Of a stretch of 64,000 nucleotides of DNA, positions 1-12,484 are shown piece after piece. Under the pieces are notes generated by a model. The model saw nothing but the letters and a program-made list of their open reading frames with translations, ran no database searches and had not been told where the DNA came from. Position 1 is the first letter of the stretch; every line of letters begins with the position of its first letter. Origin of the DNA: Diogma glabrata (lineage: Eukaryota; Arthropoda; Insecta; Diptera; Cylindrotomidae); NCBI GenBank assembly GCA_963693315.1, contig OY856188.1, positions 220,924,263 to 220,988,262 on the forward strand. Reading direction: 5' to 3'. The position numbers and the translations under genes are program-made.

Positions 1-289
1 ATTGTAATTCTTACTACCCAACACATTTTATTTAAAAAAATAATAGAGCGTTATCGTCAAAGAATATTCCACAACTAAGCCTAACGGTGCTATCGTTGAT
101 TGAAAAAAGTACATCCGCCAGCACCCCTAAAATATCACTTAGCCCCTTAATATAAGTGATATCGTACTGCCATTGTCAGTGGTATACGATATCTCCCGTT
201 AAATGATTTGCTAATAGCAGGTACTAAAGTACGCGGCTTTGTCACACCCATACATCCAAAATTTTAAATTTTACATATGTTCCTGCGAG
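1..289. other. AT-rich flank, no gene
   Basis: I see no coding potential. The first 40 bases resemble positions 11378-11420 (a shared stretch around ACTAC-CAACAC followed by an A-rich run), so a dispersed repeat end may lie here. Confidence 0.4.
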
Positions 290-2171
290 AATTAAGTATC
301 CGTATAATAATAAAACATAAAAAAAACACTTGTTTTAATTATTTGGATACAAAAAATATTTATTATTACTTGTTAAGTTAAAGTCTACAATAATTCTGAA
401 TTCTTATAGCTAATGCTTGATCTATTTATATTACTTCGGTCTGAAAGACATAAGTATTACATACATGAGCTCAAAGTGAAATTCTTACCCCCACTTTTTT
501 TGACATTTCTCGACGTTTTAGGACCTTCTGATTCTAAAAAAGGAAAAAAAATATATGTCTCTCTGTCGGCCGTCCGGCCGTCCGGCCGTTCGTCACAACC
601 GACGAAATCTAGAAAACGGCTGAAGGGATTTGAAAATTTTTGAATTCTAAAAATAGGAACACTCAATGGTAAGAGCCGAAAGGACGATGTGTTTGATAAC
701 TGTACCGGAAGTGTGTCAAAAAAATCGTCAAATGTGTCAAAACAAGGAAATTTGCATACTTTTTGCTTAAAAAACGTTCATTTTAAGTGATTACGAGTAG
801 GAACATTGAATTTGGAGAAATCTTGATGGTCGGGATTGGTATGTGAGATCAAAAACTAGATTATTGCATTATCAGTTTGTCAAAAAAATGTTGTCAAGTG
901 TGTCAAAAGAAAAGTTTTTATTTATTTTTTACCCAATTTTTTTAGAAAAAAATAAAATTAACAGTTTGTATGACAGATATTTTATTATTATTATAGAGAA
1001 TTATGGCATTATAAGTTTGTCAAAAAATAATGTCAAGTGTGTCAAAAAATGATTTCATTTATTTTTTTAGCCAATTTGTTGGGAAAAAAAATGTAGCTGT
1101 TTTTATGACGTAAATGTTATTGAAAATGAAATTGGACATGGAAATTTTTTTGAATTTGTTATAGTTTTTGAAATATTTTTGGAATTTTGAAAAAGTTTGT
1201 ATTTTTTATTTTGTAATAATTTTTGCAATAATTTTAGAATTATGGAAAAATTTTAATTTTTCATTTTTTAAGAATTTTTGGAATATTTTTATAATTTTGA
1301 AAAATTTTCAATTTTTGATTTTATTATAATTTTTGGAATTTTGAAAAAATTTTCAATTTTTGATTTTGTAATAATTTTTGGAATATTTTTAGAATTTTGG
1401 AAAAAGTTTGAATTCGTAAGAATTTTTGAATTATTATTGGAATTTAGAAAAAATTTAAATATTTGATTTTATTCTAATTTTTGAAATATTTTTGGAATTT
1501 TGAAAAAGTTTGATTTTATTTAATTTAACAATATTTTTGGAATTTTGATTATAACTTTCCGGCAACGTATTGATGTTTCGTGTTAGTTTTGTAATAAATT
1601 TTTAAACAGAGATAAAAAATACTTGTACTTTAACAAAGAGTTATGTATGATATACATCGCTGCCCAAAACTAAAAACCATGTCCTCATAAAAGTTTTTTG
1701 CCGAAAACTATATCAAAATCCTTAACCCAGACCGAAGTCTAGATATCTCAGAGCTGTGAGATTTCAGCCCCTCCATATTTTTGCTTTATCTTTATTAATG
1801 AGTTCCCCTTATCTGTTAAAAATAATACTTATGTTTTTACGTTGATTAGGGTTTTACAATATATCTTATCTCTACTTAATATTTAATGAAATTATTATTT
1901 AGTTGTTACTAATATTTATTGTTACTAATATTTAGCTACTAATCTTTATTTAATAATTGATATATAGTTTATATTAATATTTAGTTTGATTTCTATATGA
2001 GTAACAAAGTGTGACTCATAGTTGTGATTATATGCAATTTTAATGATTTGATATTGAATTTAGTTTTAATTGTTAATATTTAGTTTTTATTATAATTATC
2101 TATATGAGTAACAGAGTGTGACTCATAGTTATGAACTTATGATTATGTGGAGGACTCTGCAGTACGTAACT
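290..2171 (-). repeat. 3' LTR of the errantivirus-like element, split by an insertion
   Basis: Bases 290-432 match 5191-5333 and bases 1778-2171 match about 5330-5718. Between them sits the TIR element at 433-1738 plus about 39 bases that the right LTR lacks. Those 39 bases may be original LTR lost from the right copy, so the TSD of the insertion cannot be read. Confidence 0.8.
433..1738 (+). mobile_element. TIR element with minisatellite core, copy A
   Basis: It starts ACTTCGGTCTG and ends with the inverted CAGACCGAAGT, an 11-bp terminal inverted repeat. The left subterminal part holds a GC-rich block (about 557-625) with a repeated GGCCGTCC motif. The centre (about 1140-1550) is a degenerate array of roughly 45-60-bp units built on AATTTTTGGAATATTTTT. 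Related copies lie at 8894-9497 and 51371-53055 in the opposite orientation. No transposase is visible, so it is nonautonomous. The superfamily is not assigned. Confidence 0.65.
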
Positions 2172-2607
2172 TCTCCCCCCTAAGAGGCGTCCAAAATCTC
2201 TGATTTTTGATGGGTGGTGGATTGCCTGTGTTTAGTTGTGGTAACTCCATCATCTCTGAAGTATTTTCTTGTTGTAGTTTGACTTGAATTGATTCTTTAT
2301 TTTTCCTGTAGAGTAAACTTTTAAATATTATGTAAAATGACATTATTAAAATCAGAGTGATGAAAATTCCGGGGAAGATATTCCTTTTTTGAGTCTCTCG
2401 TGTTGATTGTGTGTGTAGTAATTTTATTCTTTTGCCGTTGTCGATTGCCCAATTGTGCAAATGAGATAACAATATTGGTGTGTTAATGGCTGTAATGTTT
2501 ACATCATTATATGGTTGTAGTATTTCGATATTTTCTGAGAATGCTCTATTGACACTGGTGTATGTTGTTTGATTTATTTCGATTGTACAGTTTCGGAAGT
2601 GCACCAT
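2143..2607 (-). pseudogene. env C-terminal part (errantivirus-type, transmembrane region)
   Basis: This open frame of 154 codons has a strongly hydrophobic segment (about residues 75-95) followed by a basic stop-transfer stretch and a short tail. That is the layout of the membrane anchor of insect errantivirus envelope (fusion) proteins. The frame ends inside the 3' LTR, as is usual for env in these elements. It is separated from the upstream env piece (2664-3173) by a break, so no intact envelope is encoded. Identification rests on position, topology and context; no fusion-peptide or furin motif was confirmed. Confidence 0.55.
2172..2181 (-). other. Polypurine tract of the errantivirus-like element
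   Basis: On the minus strand AGGGGGGAGA lies directly before the AGTTACG start of the 3' LTR, the expected plus-strand priming site. Confidence 0.75.
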
Positions 2608-2663
2608 TTTAATTCCTTGTATTGATTTCTGGTTTTGTCTGCATGTAGATTGAAACTTTAAAA

Positions 2664-3272
2664 TTACTCGGGAAGTAATTGTTCAATTTCTTCTTTAAAT
2701 TCTTGTTGTGTTAGATTACATGATGCTGGTTTATTATTGATTATCTGTGGTACACAACTATTTTTACTGTCTCCAATTGTTTGTTTAGTACAATACTGTA
2801 CGGATTCTATTTCATTACACGGGCTTGGCAAAAATTGATATATATGTTCATAGAGGATTATAAAGGGATGGGGAATTTCCAAAGTATAGGTTTTATTAAT
2901 GGTGGTAGTTTTAATTTTAAAATATTGTAGGGTTTCAGGATAAAAGTTTGGAATCTGAATTGAAAATATTATTTGGGATTGGTTATAGTAGGCCTGTAAC
3001 CACAGTAATTCGTAAACGCTTTCTTCGTATTTTAAATCTATTCCGAATTTGTTTAGATGAGCGTGGATATAATCTAATTCGTCATGATTTAATATATGAT
3101 GTGATATTACTTTAATTTTTGCCATACTAATGGATTCGATTATATCTTCTAAGTGTTGGTCTAGTAACCCCATGTTGTATATGATTTTTTGGAAGTGTTG
3201 ATCTAATTTTAAAAGATTTACTAAATTCTGGGTATTAATTTCTAAATGTCTTATCTGGAATTCTACTTTGTG
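2664..3272 (-). pseudogene. env N-terminal/middle fragment
   Basis: The frame from 3173 to 2664 encodes 169 residues, and the same frame stays open upstream to about 3272, where it meets the protease remnant. It contains several cysteines and a run like an ectodomain of an insect env. The upstream 33 residues (heptad-like, rich in L, N and Q) may be part of the heptad region. Position between pol and the transmembrane fragment supports env. It is truncated at its 5' side by the pol deletion and broken at its 3' side. Confidence 0.5.
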
Positions 3273-3391
3273 TGTCTGTTTTCGATCCGTGAGGGATGGA
3301 CATATTGGGGACCAATAAAAGACTTATTGGCTCCGGTGTCTATCAACATTTTTAGAGTTGTGTGGGGATTAAGTTTTATGTGAATGTATGG
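3263..3391 (-). pseudogene. Retroviral-type aspartic protease remnant
   Basis: The minus-strand frame contains LIDTGANKSFIG, the active-site D-T-G of a retropepsin-like protease, preceded by a hydrophobic K-M-L strand. It is followed after about 20 residues by a TAG, and by then the sequence is already env in another frame. So almost all of pol (RT, RNase H, integrase) was removed, with the junction near 3265-3290. Confidence 0.75.
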
Positions 3392-3609
3392 AAGTAAAGA
3401 AGACTGGTGTGTATTTAGATTTATGAATCCAATTGATTTTCCGAGGCTGGTTCCTGAAAAACCTGGTCGTCAATTTCTGGGTAGAAGTATTAATTGTATT
3501 GAGATTCATATTCATTTTCCTGAACTGCGTGATCTAAATTTGGCAAGTAATGTATGTTTTGTGAAGGATCTTCGTCAACATGCTGTATAGGGTTGACGTA
3601 GGTATGATT

Positions 3610-4266
3610 TTATATATGGAACAGTTCTTGGGACAGAAATCGTGGTGGTTCAGAAGGTTGAAAAAGATTTTGTTGTTTGTTATAACCATAGTTTTGGTTT
3701 GGAAATCTTGTAGTTTGTTTGTATTTATTTATATTGGATTTAGTATACATTGGTTCAGTTTTCCTATAAGGTTGTGTCTGTTGAGGTTTTGGTAAGGGGT
3801 TGAATGCTCGATGTTGATTGAAATTTTGATTATGCAATGGTTTTTGACCGAAACTATTTCGAGGTATTTCTAATTGAGGTTGCCTTGGTCGGAATGGATT
3901 CGGGAACCAAGGTATTCGATTACTAGGATTTGAAAATTCTGTTATTACTTGTCCGGATGGCGCTAACTTAGGTTGGTGTGTTGGTGACTTATTTCTGATG
4001 TAGTGCATGTTTTGTTCTTTCATGCACTGGTTAAACGCTTCGATGATTGTTGTTGGCTGCATAGCTCTGATCATAGATCCAATGGGTTCCTTCAAACCTG
4101 CTAGAAATGTGGCTAGGCACATTTCCTCATATAAGCTCTGTTTTGTACTAACTATGGTTGTGTTGGTATTATTTAGTTTCACTTGGTTAATGATAGTTGA
4201 CTGAATGTCAATAATTCGGGAAAAGTATTTTTCAATCGTATCGTTTCCCTGGTATATAGTATGCAA
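3610..4266 (-). pseudogene. gag C-terminal half (errantivirus-like)
   Basis: This frame of 218 codons has a helical first half (residues 1-85) and a low-complexity second half rich in N, P, Q and F, typical of errantivirus Gag, which lacks a clear CCHC knuckle. It continues in a shifted frame the upstream frame at 4461-4859. Downstream, acidic gag-terminal-looking codons run towards 3400. At least one frameshift and one stop separate the parts. Confidence 0.55.
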
Positions 4267-4460
4267 ATCTCGTACTAGACTTGTTTCGTTTCGTTTGTCT
4301 ACATAATGCGTTATTAAATTATTTTTAACGGTATCCCAATCGAGAGGGGAACCATATACATATTCAAAACTTCATCGGCTTGTCCGATAATTTTGTTTCG
4401 TATTGTTCTAAGGAATGTTCGACGCCGACTATCGTCACCTGTTATTTTGGGTACACATCT

Positions 4461-4859
4461 CTAATATATATCGTCCACATTTTCAATGAACTCATTAAGA
4501 GTGTGTTTATTACCACTAAATGTTGGTAGATCTTTAATGACGTCCGGTATACGTATTGCATTATAGAGCTCAGACATTTTGATTTGTTCTTCTTTTATAC
4601 TGTTTTTATTATTACAAAAACTAATTCTATTTGTTTGATTTGATTCTATTAAATTTTCGTCTTTACCATAAACCGTGGTATCGTCGAATTTTATTTCTTT
4701 TAGTGATATATTGCTAATTCTATTAATAAGATCGTCAATTCCATATACTGTGGAGCTACTAGATTGTCCTAAACTATGTTCGTATTCCGCGAACATTTGT
4801 GAATTACTGCGACCACTACTGTTTTGAGGTGTAGGAGAGGATTTTCTATTTTTGAACAT
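4461..4859 (-). pseudogene. gag N-terminal part (errantivirus-like)
   Basis: ATG at 4859 is the first start after the 5' LTR and leader. The 132 codons are serine- and asparagine-rich, then end with a segment like the start of the capsid-like domain (around DLPTFSGNKHTLNEFI, a motif common in Gypsy-type Gag). A stop at 4461 and a frame change separate it from the gag piece at 3610-4266. Confidence 0.6.
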
Positions 4860-5173
4860 ATAAACAAAAATTCGACTTACCTTGCAATTAATACCATCAA
4901 AATCAACCTCATAACGTACGTGAATATTGGTTGTGATGTATGGCGGGGGTGTATGTGTCCACGATGTTGCTTCGTTTCTTCACTTTCACAGTTTTAATTT
5001 GTCACTCAATTAATGCACAAAATTTCTTTTTTATATTACGATCACTACTTATCAATATACCTTTGATATGAAAAAATTCTATTTTTTTTCCGATCGTATT
5101 AAATTAAAACACTTTGACTTAATTAATGACTTAAAAACTTCACTTCACGAATATTATGGATATTAAAAAATAT

Positions 5174-5191
5174 CCGCTATCAACTGTGCCA
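5174..5191 (-). other. Primer-binding-site-like sequence
   Basis: Immediately inside the 5' LTR the minus strand reads TGGCACAG, close to the TGGCGCAG start of the PBS seen in several errantiviruses. The match beyond 8 bases is not checked. Confidence 0.35.
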
Positions 5192-5718
5192 ATTACGTAT
5201 CCGTATAATAATAAAACATAAAAAAACACTTGTTTTAATTATTTGGATACAAAAAATATTTATTATTACTTGTTAAGTTAAAGTCTACAATAATTCTGAA
5301 TTCTTATAGCTAATGCTTGATCTATTTATATTTTGCTTTATCTTTATAAATGAGTTCCCCTTATCTGTTAAAATTAATACTTATGTGTTTATGTTGATTA
5401 GGGTTTTACAATATATCTTATCTCTAGTTAATATTTAATGAAATTATTATTATTTAGTTGTTACTAATATTTATTGTTACTAATATTTAGTTACAAATCT
5501 TTATTTAATAATTGATATATAGTTTATATTAATATTTAGTTTGATTTCTATATGAGTAACAAAGTGTGACTCATAGTTGTGATTATATGCAATTTTAATG
5601 ATTTGATATTGAATTTAGTTTTAATTGTTAATATTTAGTTTTTATTATAATTATCTATATGAGTAACAGAGTGTGACTCATAGTTATGATTATGTGGAGG
5701 ACTCTGCAGTACGTAACT
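5191..5718 (-). repeat. 5' LTR of the errantivirus-like element
   Basis: 528-bp direct repeat of 290-432 plus 1778-2171. Ends are AGTTAC and GTAATT on the minus strand. Confidence 0.8.
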
Positions 5719-7137
5719 CGGGCGAGAAGATACTATATATTCATTGGTATTAATACATTGTAACTATTTGCAAATCACTATTGCAAACGTGATGCTGGCT
5801 AAGGACCACATTTTTAATTAGTTTGTTTATCATAATTGCTATCCGTGTTTGATTATACATAAGCTATGCTTCTTTGTATAGTATTTGTGCGAATTCCATT
5901 ACGTAATTTTGAGCTTTATAAAATTCGTAACATCATGATGTGCTTAACTGAAATACATATTGTTTTGATATAGAAATGTAATTGTTTCAGATTATACTTT
6001 TATTAAATTATGTTCAACAAAAAAATATTGATCAAAGGAATTTAACCATATAAAACGATATTTAAAGAAAATCCAAATTAAATTATTATCAACATTTAGG
6101 CAGAACCCATTAAGATAATTATAAGGGCCCTAGGGTTCCATTTAAAAAAAAATTTAGCCTGTTACCTATGTGCAAGTGTACACAACAACTTCCCAAAGTT
6201 TCATGATGATCGGATGAATGGTTTATTAATGCATAAACGACAAACATACTTTCAATTTTATATATATAGATATAAGATATATATAGATATGTAGATAGTA
6301 GATAGATAGATAGATTAATAGATTATTCAGTTATCGACTACTGAGAATTGAAGAGCATTCCAGTACTAATATCGCAATGAGTAAAATGGGGGTTGGTGGT
6401 AGAAGAAAGAAAATTAAGGATTATATGTATTTTTTAATGTTAAATCATAAAAAAATAAAAACAAAAAATTTTGTCTGAAAAGTAAAAAAAAAAATTGGGG
6501 GTAGGTCCCCCCTTATCACTCAAGGGTATAGAAAATAGTTTACGACCGATTCTCAGACCTACCGTGTATACATATAAAATTTCATGAAAATCAGTCAAGC
6601 CGTTTCGGAGGAGTTTTCTTACAAACACTGTGACACGAGAATTTTATATATGTATATGTATATATATAAAGATTTGTCATATTTCACTTTACTTGTATAT
6701 TTTTAATTATTATTGGAACAAAATCACTACAACTATAGGATTCTGTATTTTTAAAAGTTAGACAAACATTATAATTAATTTATTTTTTGCACGCACAATT
6801 TAACCAATAGTTTTAATTAAAACTTAATCTACTCAAAAAGAACATTATATATATTACTTTGAAATTTCAAAATTTCAACTAATTTAATTTCTAATTTCAA
6901 TACTTTTATCACAAAAAAATAAAATCGGTTAACATTTGTACAGCCAACGAAAATTACGATTATTTAATTATAATTGTAGCAAGTTGCATTAACACTTCTA
7001 GCAGTTCTATAGAAATAAATTATGATGCAAAAGTTGTTTTAAAGTTTGTAGATATGAATTAAAATTAGCTTTGAAATTCAATAATAACTCCTAACTCAAA
7101 ACCTGCAAAGCCTGCTTTAAAAATTGCAGTTAGTTTT
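5719..7137. other. Noncoding stretch with decayed dispersed repeats
   Basis: No supportable gene. Two segments (about 6120-6270 forward, 6440-6660 reverse) have the style of interspersed repeat ends common in insects, phrases of the type CAAAGTTTCATGATGATCGG and their complement. A GATA-type microsatellite lies at about 6265-6325. Confidence 0.4.
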
Positions 7138-8813
7138 TCAACTGTGTAAAGTCTCTCGTTGGGAGTCGCAGGCCTGTCTGAAAACAATGAATAGTTGCTG
7201 CACAGGTATGTTGAACTCTCGGCACTTTTCCAAAATCATCCTTATCGAGAAAAGTGCATCGGTGGTACCTCGGCCCCGCCGGAAGCCACACTGATATTCT
7301 TCAAACAGTTGTTCAGCAAAAGGATTGATCTTAACTAGCAAAATGTAGGAAAAGATCTTATATGCTGTGCAGAGGAAAGCGATTCCTCTGTAGTTTGCAC
7401 ATTGTAGGCGATTACCTTTTTTATGGATTGGTATCAGCATAGCTGAGTTCCAGTCCTGTGGCATGCTTTCAGTCCTCCAGATCATTTGAACAAGTTCAAA
7501 CAATCTTAAAGATAGAGTTTCAAAACCATGTACAATCATTTCGGATGTTATATCGTCGATACTAGATGATTTATTGCGTTTTAATTTTGACAGCGCTGCT
7601 TCGAATTCCTCTTTGGTTGGTTTGTCTACATGTACCTTTGACCACCACGAATAAGCTTTGCTCGTCGTCCGACTTGTTGCTGGTCACTTAAGTTGAGAAG
7701 ATTCTCAAAATAAGCGGCCCAAGTATCTAAAATATTTTTAAGGTCTACTTGTAGCTCCCCATCTTCGTTTTGAATAGCATGTAATTTGAAGTCCCTTCTT
7801 TAAGGTTTTAACCTGTTGAAAGAAGTTACGCGATTGATGTTCCTTATTGAAGCTATCAATCACCTCACTGTCTCTTCTACCATTCTCTCTTCGTTCGTCT
7901 ACATAGCTTTGTAACGGCTTGTCTTGCCAGTTTATAGTTCTCCTTCGTGACCCTGGTGTTGCGTCCTTGTGGACATTTCAGATTGCAATCTCTTTTGTAT
8001 GAAATAGCGTCAAGGCATGCTTGATCCATCCATGGCTTCTGAGAGTAGTTTTGTGGTCGTCCAAACTCCAAGTACTCCCTCAGCAGCGCTTAAAACAGCA
8101 TCTTTGAGCAAATACCATGACTTATCGACGTCTCCATTAATGGTTTCTGATTTCTCCAATGTTTTGGCAATATGGATTTGATATCTCTCTTCTGTTTCAC
8201 CATTCTTTAATGATGAGATGTTAAAACGTTTCGTTGATTGAATTTTGGAGTGCCTGGATTTGGAAAGTGGAACCTTATCGTAGCACATACAAGGAAGTGG
8301 TCACTTCCAATGTATGTACAATGTATCCAATGTATGCACAAAGTACTGTTACTAGCACGTGATCAATTGGATTTCGAGTGTTTCCATTTGGTGAGACACA
8401 AGTCTGCTTATTAATCGATCGATGTGGAAAGAATGTACTGGCAATTCTCAAATTTTTTGATAATGCAAACTCAGACATTCTCTCATCATTATCATTCGAA
8501 TTCAAATGCAGACTGTTGGGGCCCACCACATTTCCATAAGAGATATCTCTTCCAACCTGCCCATTAAAGCCATCAAGAACCATAATGAAGTCGCGTGTTG
8601 GTGTTTGTTTCATAACCTCTTCCAGTGCTATGTAAAAATTATCCTTCTCGTCGACGATCTTAGTCTTTTATGACCTTCAGTGGGTGCATGCACGACAATA
8701 AAAGAAATATTGTTGTATGTACCACGTACGCGTAGGTAGCAAATCCACTCCAGGTAAAATTCTATTTTGAAGTCCGGGTCTGTTATTCTCTTTCTGATTT
8801 TCAAATTTAACAA
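7138..8813 (-). pseudogene. Broken endonuclease-RT ORF of RTE-like copy 1
   Basis: Readable pieces include part of the endonuclease (VMKQTPTRDFIMV region, 8275-8613), the linker (7877-8288) and RT fingers/palm with NYRGIAFLCTAYKIFSYILL and CGFRRGRGTTDALFSI (7138-7539). The metal-binding aspartate of motif A, seen as FIDFRQAYDS in copy 2, is replaced in the degenerate FIVFRQACDS here. The YADD half is absent. It is a dead copy with more damage than copies 2 and 3, so it is probably older. Confidence 0.8.
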
Positions 8814-8893
8814 AGTTTTTATTTCCGGGGTTAGGGCGTTAACCTTAGGCCCAACACAAATTGTCGTAAGGTGGTTCGTTCTGCAACTTAAGG
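7145..8893 (-). mobile_element. Decayed RTE-like non-LTR retrotransposon, copy 1
   Basis: Minus-strand sequence matches the RTE-like copies at 13443-16816 and 44552-46358. It covers part of the 5' UTR, the endonuclease domain and the first half of the RT, but stops near 7145, inside the RT. Frames are broken at many points (pieces at 8628-8813, 8275-8613, 8010-8288, 7877-8071, 7138-7539). The endonuclease motif GDFNGQVGRD of copy 2 reads DGFNGQVGRD here. The 5' side abuts TIR element copy C at 8894. Confidence 0.8.
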
Positions 8894-9497
8894 TCCAAAA
8901 AATATTACAAAATCAAAACTTGAAACTTTTTCCAAATCAAAAATTCAAAATTCAAAAAACTTTTTCTAAAATTCTAAAAATATCGCAAAAATTATAACAA
9001 AATCAAAATTGATTAAAAAAAATTAAAATCATTCTTTTGACACACTTGACAACATTTTTTTGACAAAACTATAATGCAATAATCTACTTTTGGTCTCACA
9101 TACCAATCCCGACCATCAAGATTTCAACAAATTCAATATTCCTACTCGTAATCACTTAAAATGAACGTTTTTTAAGCAAAATATATGCAAATTTACTTGT
9201 TTTGACACACTTGTCGATTTTTTTAACACACTTCCGGAACAGCTATCGAACACATCGTCCTTTCGGCTCTTACCATTGAGTATTCCTATTTTGAAAAACA
9301 AAAATTTTTGAAATCCATCCAGCCGCTTTCTAGATTTCGTCGGTTGTGACGACCGGCTGGCAGACAGACATACATTTTTTTTTGATTATTTTAGAATCAG
9401 TAGGTCCTAAAACGTCAAGAAATACCAAAAAAAATGGGGGCATGAATTTCACTTTTGGCTTTATGTGAACCTTAATACTTATAGGTCTTTCAGACCA
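8894..9497 (-). mobile_element. TIR element copy C (truncated)
   Basis: Reverse-oriented relative of the elements at 433-1738 and 51371-53055. It holds the degenerate array, the GTCAAAAAAATGTTGTCAAG-type spacer and the block near the GACGACCGG motif, and ends near GGTCTTTCAGACC. The other terminal repeat is missing where it joins the RTE-like copy. Confidence 0.6.
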
Positions 9498-10103
9498 TGG
9501 CATCTTCGGATATTAAGAGACATTAATCTATAATTTATTATAATTAACAATAAACATGCCTAACTATGAATAAAAAAAACGATGCGATTAGTTTTTAACT
9601 TACATTGCAAAATATTCACAACAAAAACATAACCGTCAAATCAATAAAATAAATTATATTCAATTACATAAAAATTAAAATAAATTTATAATCATTTCAA
9701 ACAAATTATTTTCTCTAATCATTTTAATGTTGGCAATACATTTATTTATTTACATTGCGAATTAGGCAAGTGTTATCAATAAAAATATTCTTGTGATAAA
9801 AGTTTTGGTACCCACGGTATTTAAATATTCGTACCTTATTTCTGCTATTAATCGACATGGGTAAATAGAAAAGTTATGATATCTCACAAGAGCTTAAAAC
9901 GATATTTTGTTTCAACAATTGTTTTAACAAAAAACAAAGTTGGAAAAGTATTTATGATTGAATTTTTGCAGAAATAAGTTGAACATAATAAATTCAACTC
10001 ATAGGTGAGCATTAAGAATGAAGAGAGGACACATTAGGAATGTAGAAAATTCATAGACTACGAATCTAGAAAATCCAAGAAAGATCTGTTAGTCAGTAGT
10101 TAG

Positions 10104-10139
10104 TCGTTTAGTAATTCGGTAATCTGAATTACTAAACGA
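10104..10139. repeat. Perfect 14-bp inverted repeat
   Basis: Arms TCGTTTAGTAATTC (10104-10117) and its exact complement (10126-10139), with an 8-base loop. Confidence 0.85.
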
Positions 10140-12422
10140 TGTATCAAATGGAAGAAAACTAGGTCTGAGAAAATAGAAATGATAATAGATCACAAATAAA
10201 CATTATCAGTAAGTTACTTGCAATGAAGCACCACCCAAAGCACACAACGAACAGGGAAAATTATGGTAAACACAATACATATCGTATTTCTTTGGTTATT
10301 AAAATTATTAAAACAAATTAAATAAAAACGAAAAAACAAAGAAACAAAGGGTTGATCATTGATCAATATGTTTTTGTATTATATAGGAAAATGTTGAAAA
10401 CGTGAACGTATTTTCAAAATTTTATAACCGTTCGAAATTTTTTGTGTATGTTGCGGCAAATAATCTCTTGGGCAAGTTCGCGAACTGACCATATCCGGGT
10501 ACTATTTAAGCGTTGAATAATCAAGGCGTTATAACGGCCATTTGAATCACATAATGTTTAAATTAAATTTAGAAATATTGAATGTTTGAATTTTTTTATC
10601 ATTTTTTTTCAGAAGACAATCAAGGCGTTTAAGGTTCCTGAAAAATCAGCTGTTTTAAAAATTTAATAAACTTTGTTGTCCTTGATCTAGATGAAAATTA
10701 CCAAGCTCACATTTGAAAACTTTTGCACACGTAGATACATCATAAATCTTTCCAAAATTTATAAATAAAATGATCCAAGTCCAGAGATTGAGACCTTGGG
10801 GCTGTTGAAACGAATACAAACGCAAACGGCCATGCTTTCATCATTTTTGAGTTAACGTTGTTTAAACTCCTACTTTATTTTAGATACACTTTTTATCTAT
10901 AACCTCAGAGACTTTCAGCTTTCTAACCATAGAGATTCCAATGTAATTACAGTTATACTCACCTAATCCACGACACTCTCACGCCAATTACAATATTAAA
11001 TAAATTTTCTTTTGTTTCTGTTTCATTTATTTGAGTTTTTATTTTTTTTTTTTGCAAGAATTGAAATAAAAGCAAACATAAAGTTAAGTGCTCAGATGAA
11101 ATCAGGTCCATAATGCCTCAGACATCTGTTTTTCCCCGTTTAACTCGTCAATCGGTTTGTGCAAACAGTCACACTGTCGAGATTACTCGCTGTCATAGTA
11201 ATAAAATGCATAGGGATTTCTTTGTGCGTACATAGTACAAATGGAACGCTTTGCCCGAATTATAGTCTCGAGTGCCTTCAATCCACAAACATTTAAAAAA
11301 GCGTCCACCAACACCTCAAGACGCATGTTGTTGTGACCTAGGTCTTAAAAGGTATCTATGTGTTGTGGTGACAAATTTTGTAATTCCTACTACACAACAC
11401 TTTTTATTAAAAAAAAAAGTCATTATTCTTTTGAATTAAGGAATATTTTCTTTGGAAATTTGGAATGATTATAAATTATGTGTGGTGGCATTGTAGGTGT
11501 GACGTAGTTAGTCCACCGTACGATTTAATAAGTTATTAAGTAGTTTTAGCCAAATTAAACAAAATTGTTCCGAAATTGCGTTGATAAAGGAGTTTCAGTT
11601 AACGTATTTAGTTTGGTTTGATAAAGTTTTTGAATAATTCTGTTTCTACTTAAATTTTTTATTTAAACTAATCTGACTCATCCAATTCCATTTGTACACA
11701 AAACTGTCTGATCCCGAAATCTACCTATTTATATCGGATTTGCCTGCCGCATATACTTTTTTTTATTTTATTTTAAATAATTTATGTACAGCTAGATTCT
11801 GGTTGCATAGAAATATTTCGTGGAGTGAGCTTTCGGACTAAATGGGATTTTTGCATTCAGATTCATTGGAATGAGAAAATAAATTTCGCATTTGTGGGAT
11901 GAACAGTAAAATTATCTCATCAAATTTATCTATCTCTCAACGAGATTATAGACGAAATGCGATTATTTGCTTTGAAATTTTGTATAGAAGCACAAAAATA
12001 GAGAAAAAAATGTCGAAAAAAGTTACGAGCATGTGGATTTGGCGAGTGGGTATATATTTTGTTAATTTTATTTTGTTATTTATCAATAACTATTTTAGAA
12101 AAATTAAATTGTTTATTTAATTTATATACGAAACATATTGTTTTGTATGCTTCTCGCAGATTTGATAAGGCAGACGGAAATAGGGAAATGAAGAGGATGT
12201 GGCAAAATATACTATTTATTCAAATACACTATTTATTTAATTTTAAGGAATAATTTTACAACTAAAATCTATAACAACAAAAAATACTTGTAAACTAGCT
12301 ATCGAAAGAAACACAAATAAAAACAAATCATTAAACTGACCGATGAATTCTATTTTCAAAAATTTGTACTAGCTTAGAACTTGTACTGAAATCGATATCT
12401 CAAAAAAGAGAACGAGAATACG

Positions 12423-12484
12423 AGTGGAATGGAATTATTTAGTGAGAAATCAAAATTTGAGATAAAAAATAATTCCATTCCACT
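12423..12484. repeat. Perfect 18-bp inverted repeat
   Basis: Arms AGTGGAATGGAATTATTT (12423-12440) and its exact complement (12467-12484), loop 26 bases. The loop begins with GTGAGAAA, whose complement recurs just after the right arm. Confidence 0.85.

Larger units (their letters stand above)
290..5718 (-). mobile_element. Errantivirus-like (Ty3/Gypsy) provirus with deleted pol
   Basis: Two direct repeats (290-2171 and 5191-5718) bound a minus-strand element. On that strand the LTRs start AGTTACGTAC and end near TACGTAATT, the AGTTA/TAATT-type ends expected of errantiviruses. The order on the minus strand is 5' LTR, gag, a protease remnant, env, a polypurine tract and the 3' LTR. RT, RNase H and integrase are absent, so the copy cannot replicate alone. 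Flanks are CGAG (286-289) and CGGG (5719-5722), a possible 4-bp target duplication with one mismatch. The left LTR is interrupted by an unrelated TIR element. Confidence 0.8.

Noticed and set aside
1278..1466. 62-codon frame with repeated FSIFDF-IIFGI
   Set aside because: It is a translation of the AT-rich minisatellite inside TIR element copy A.
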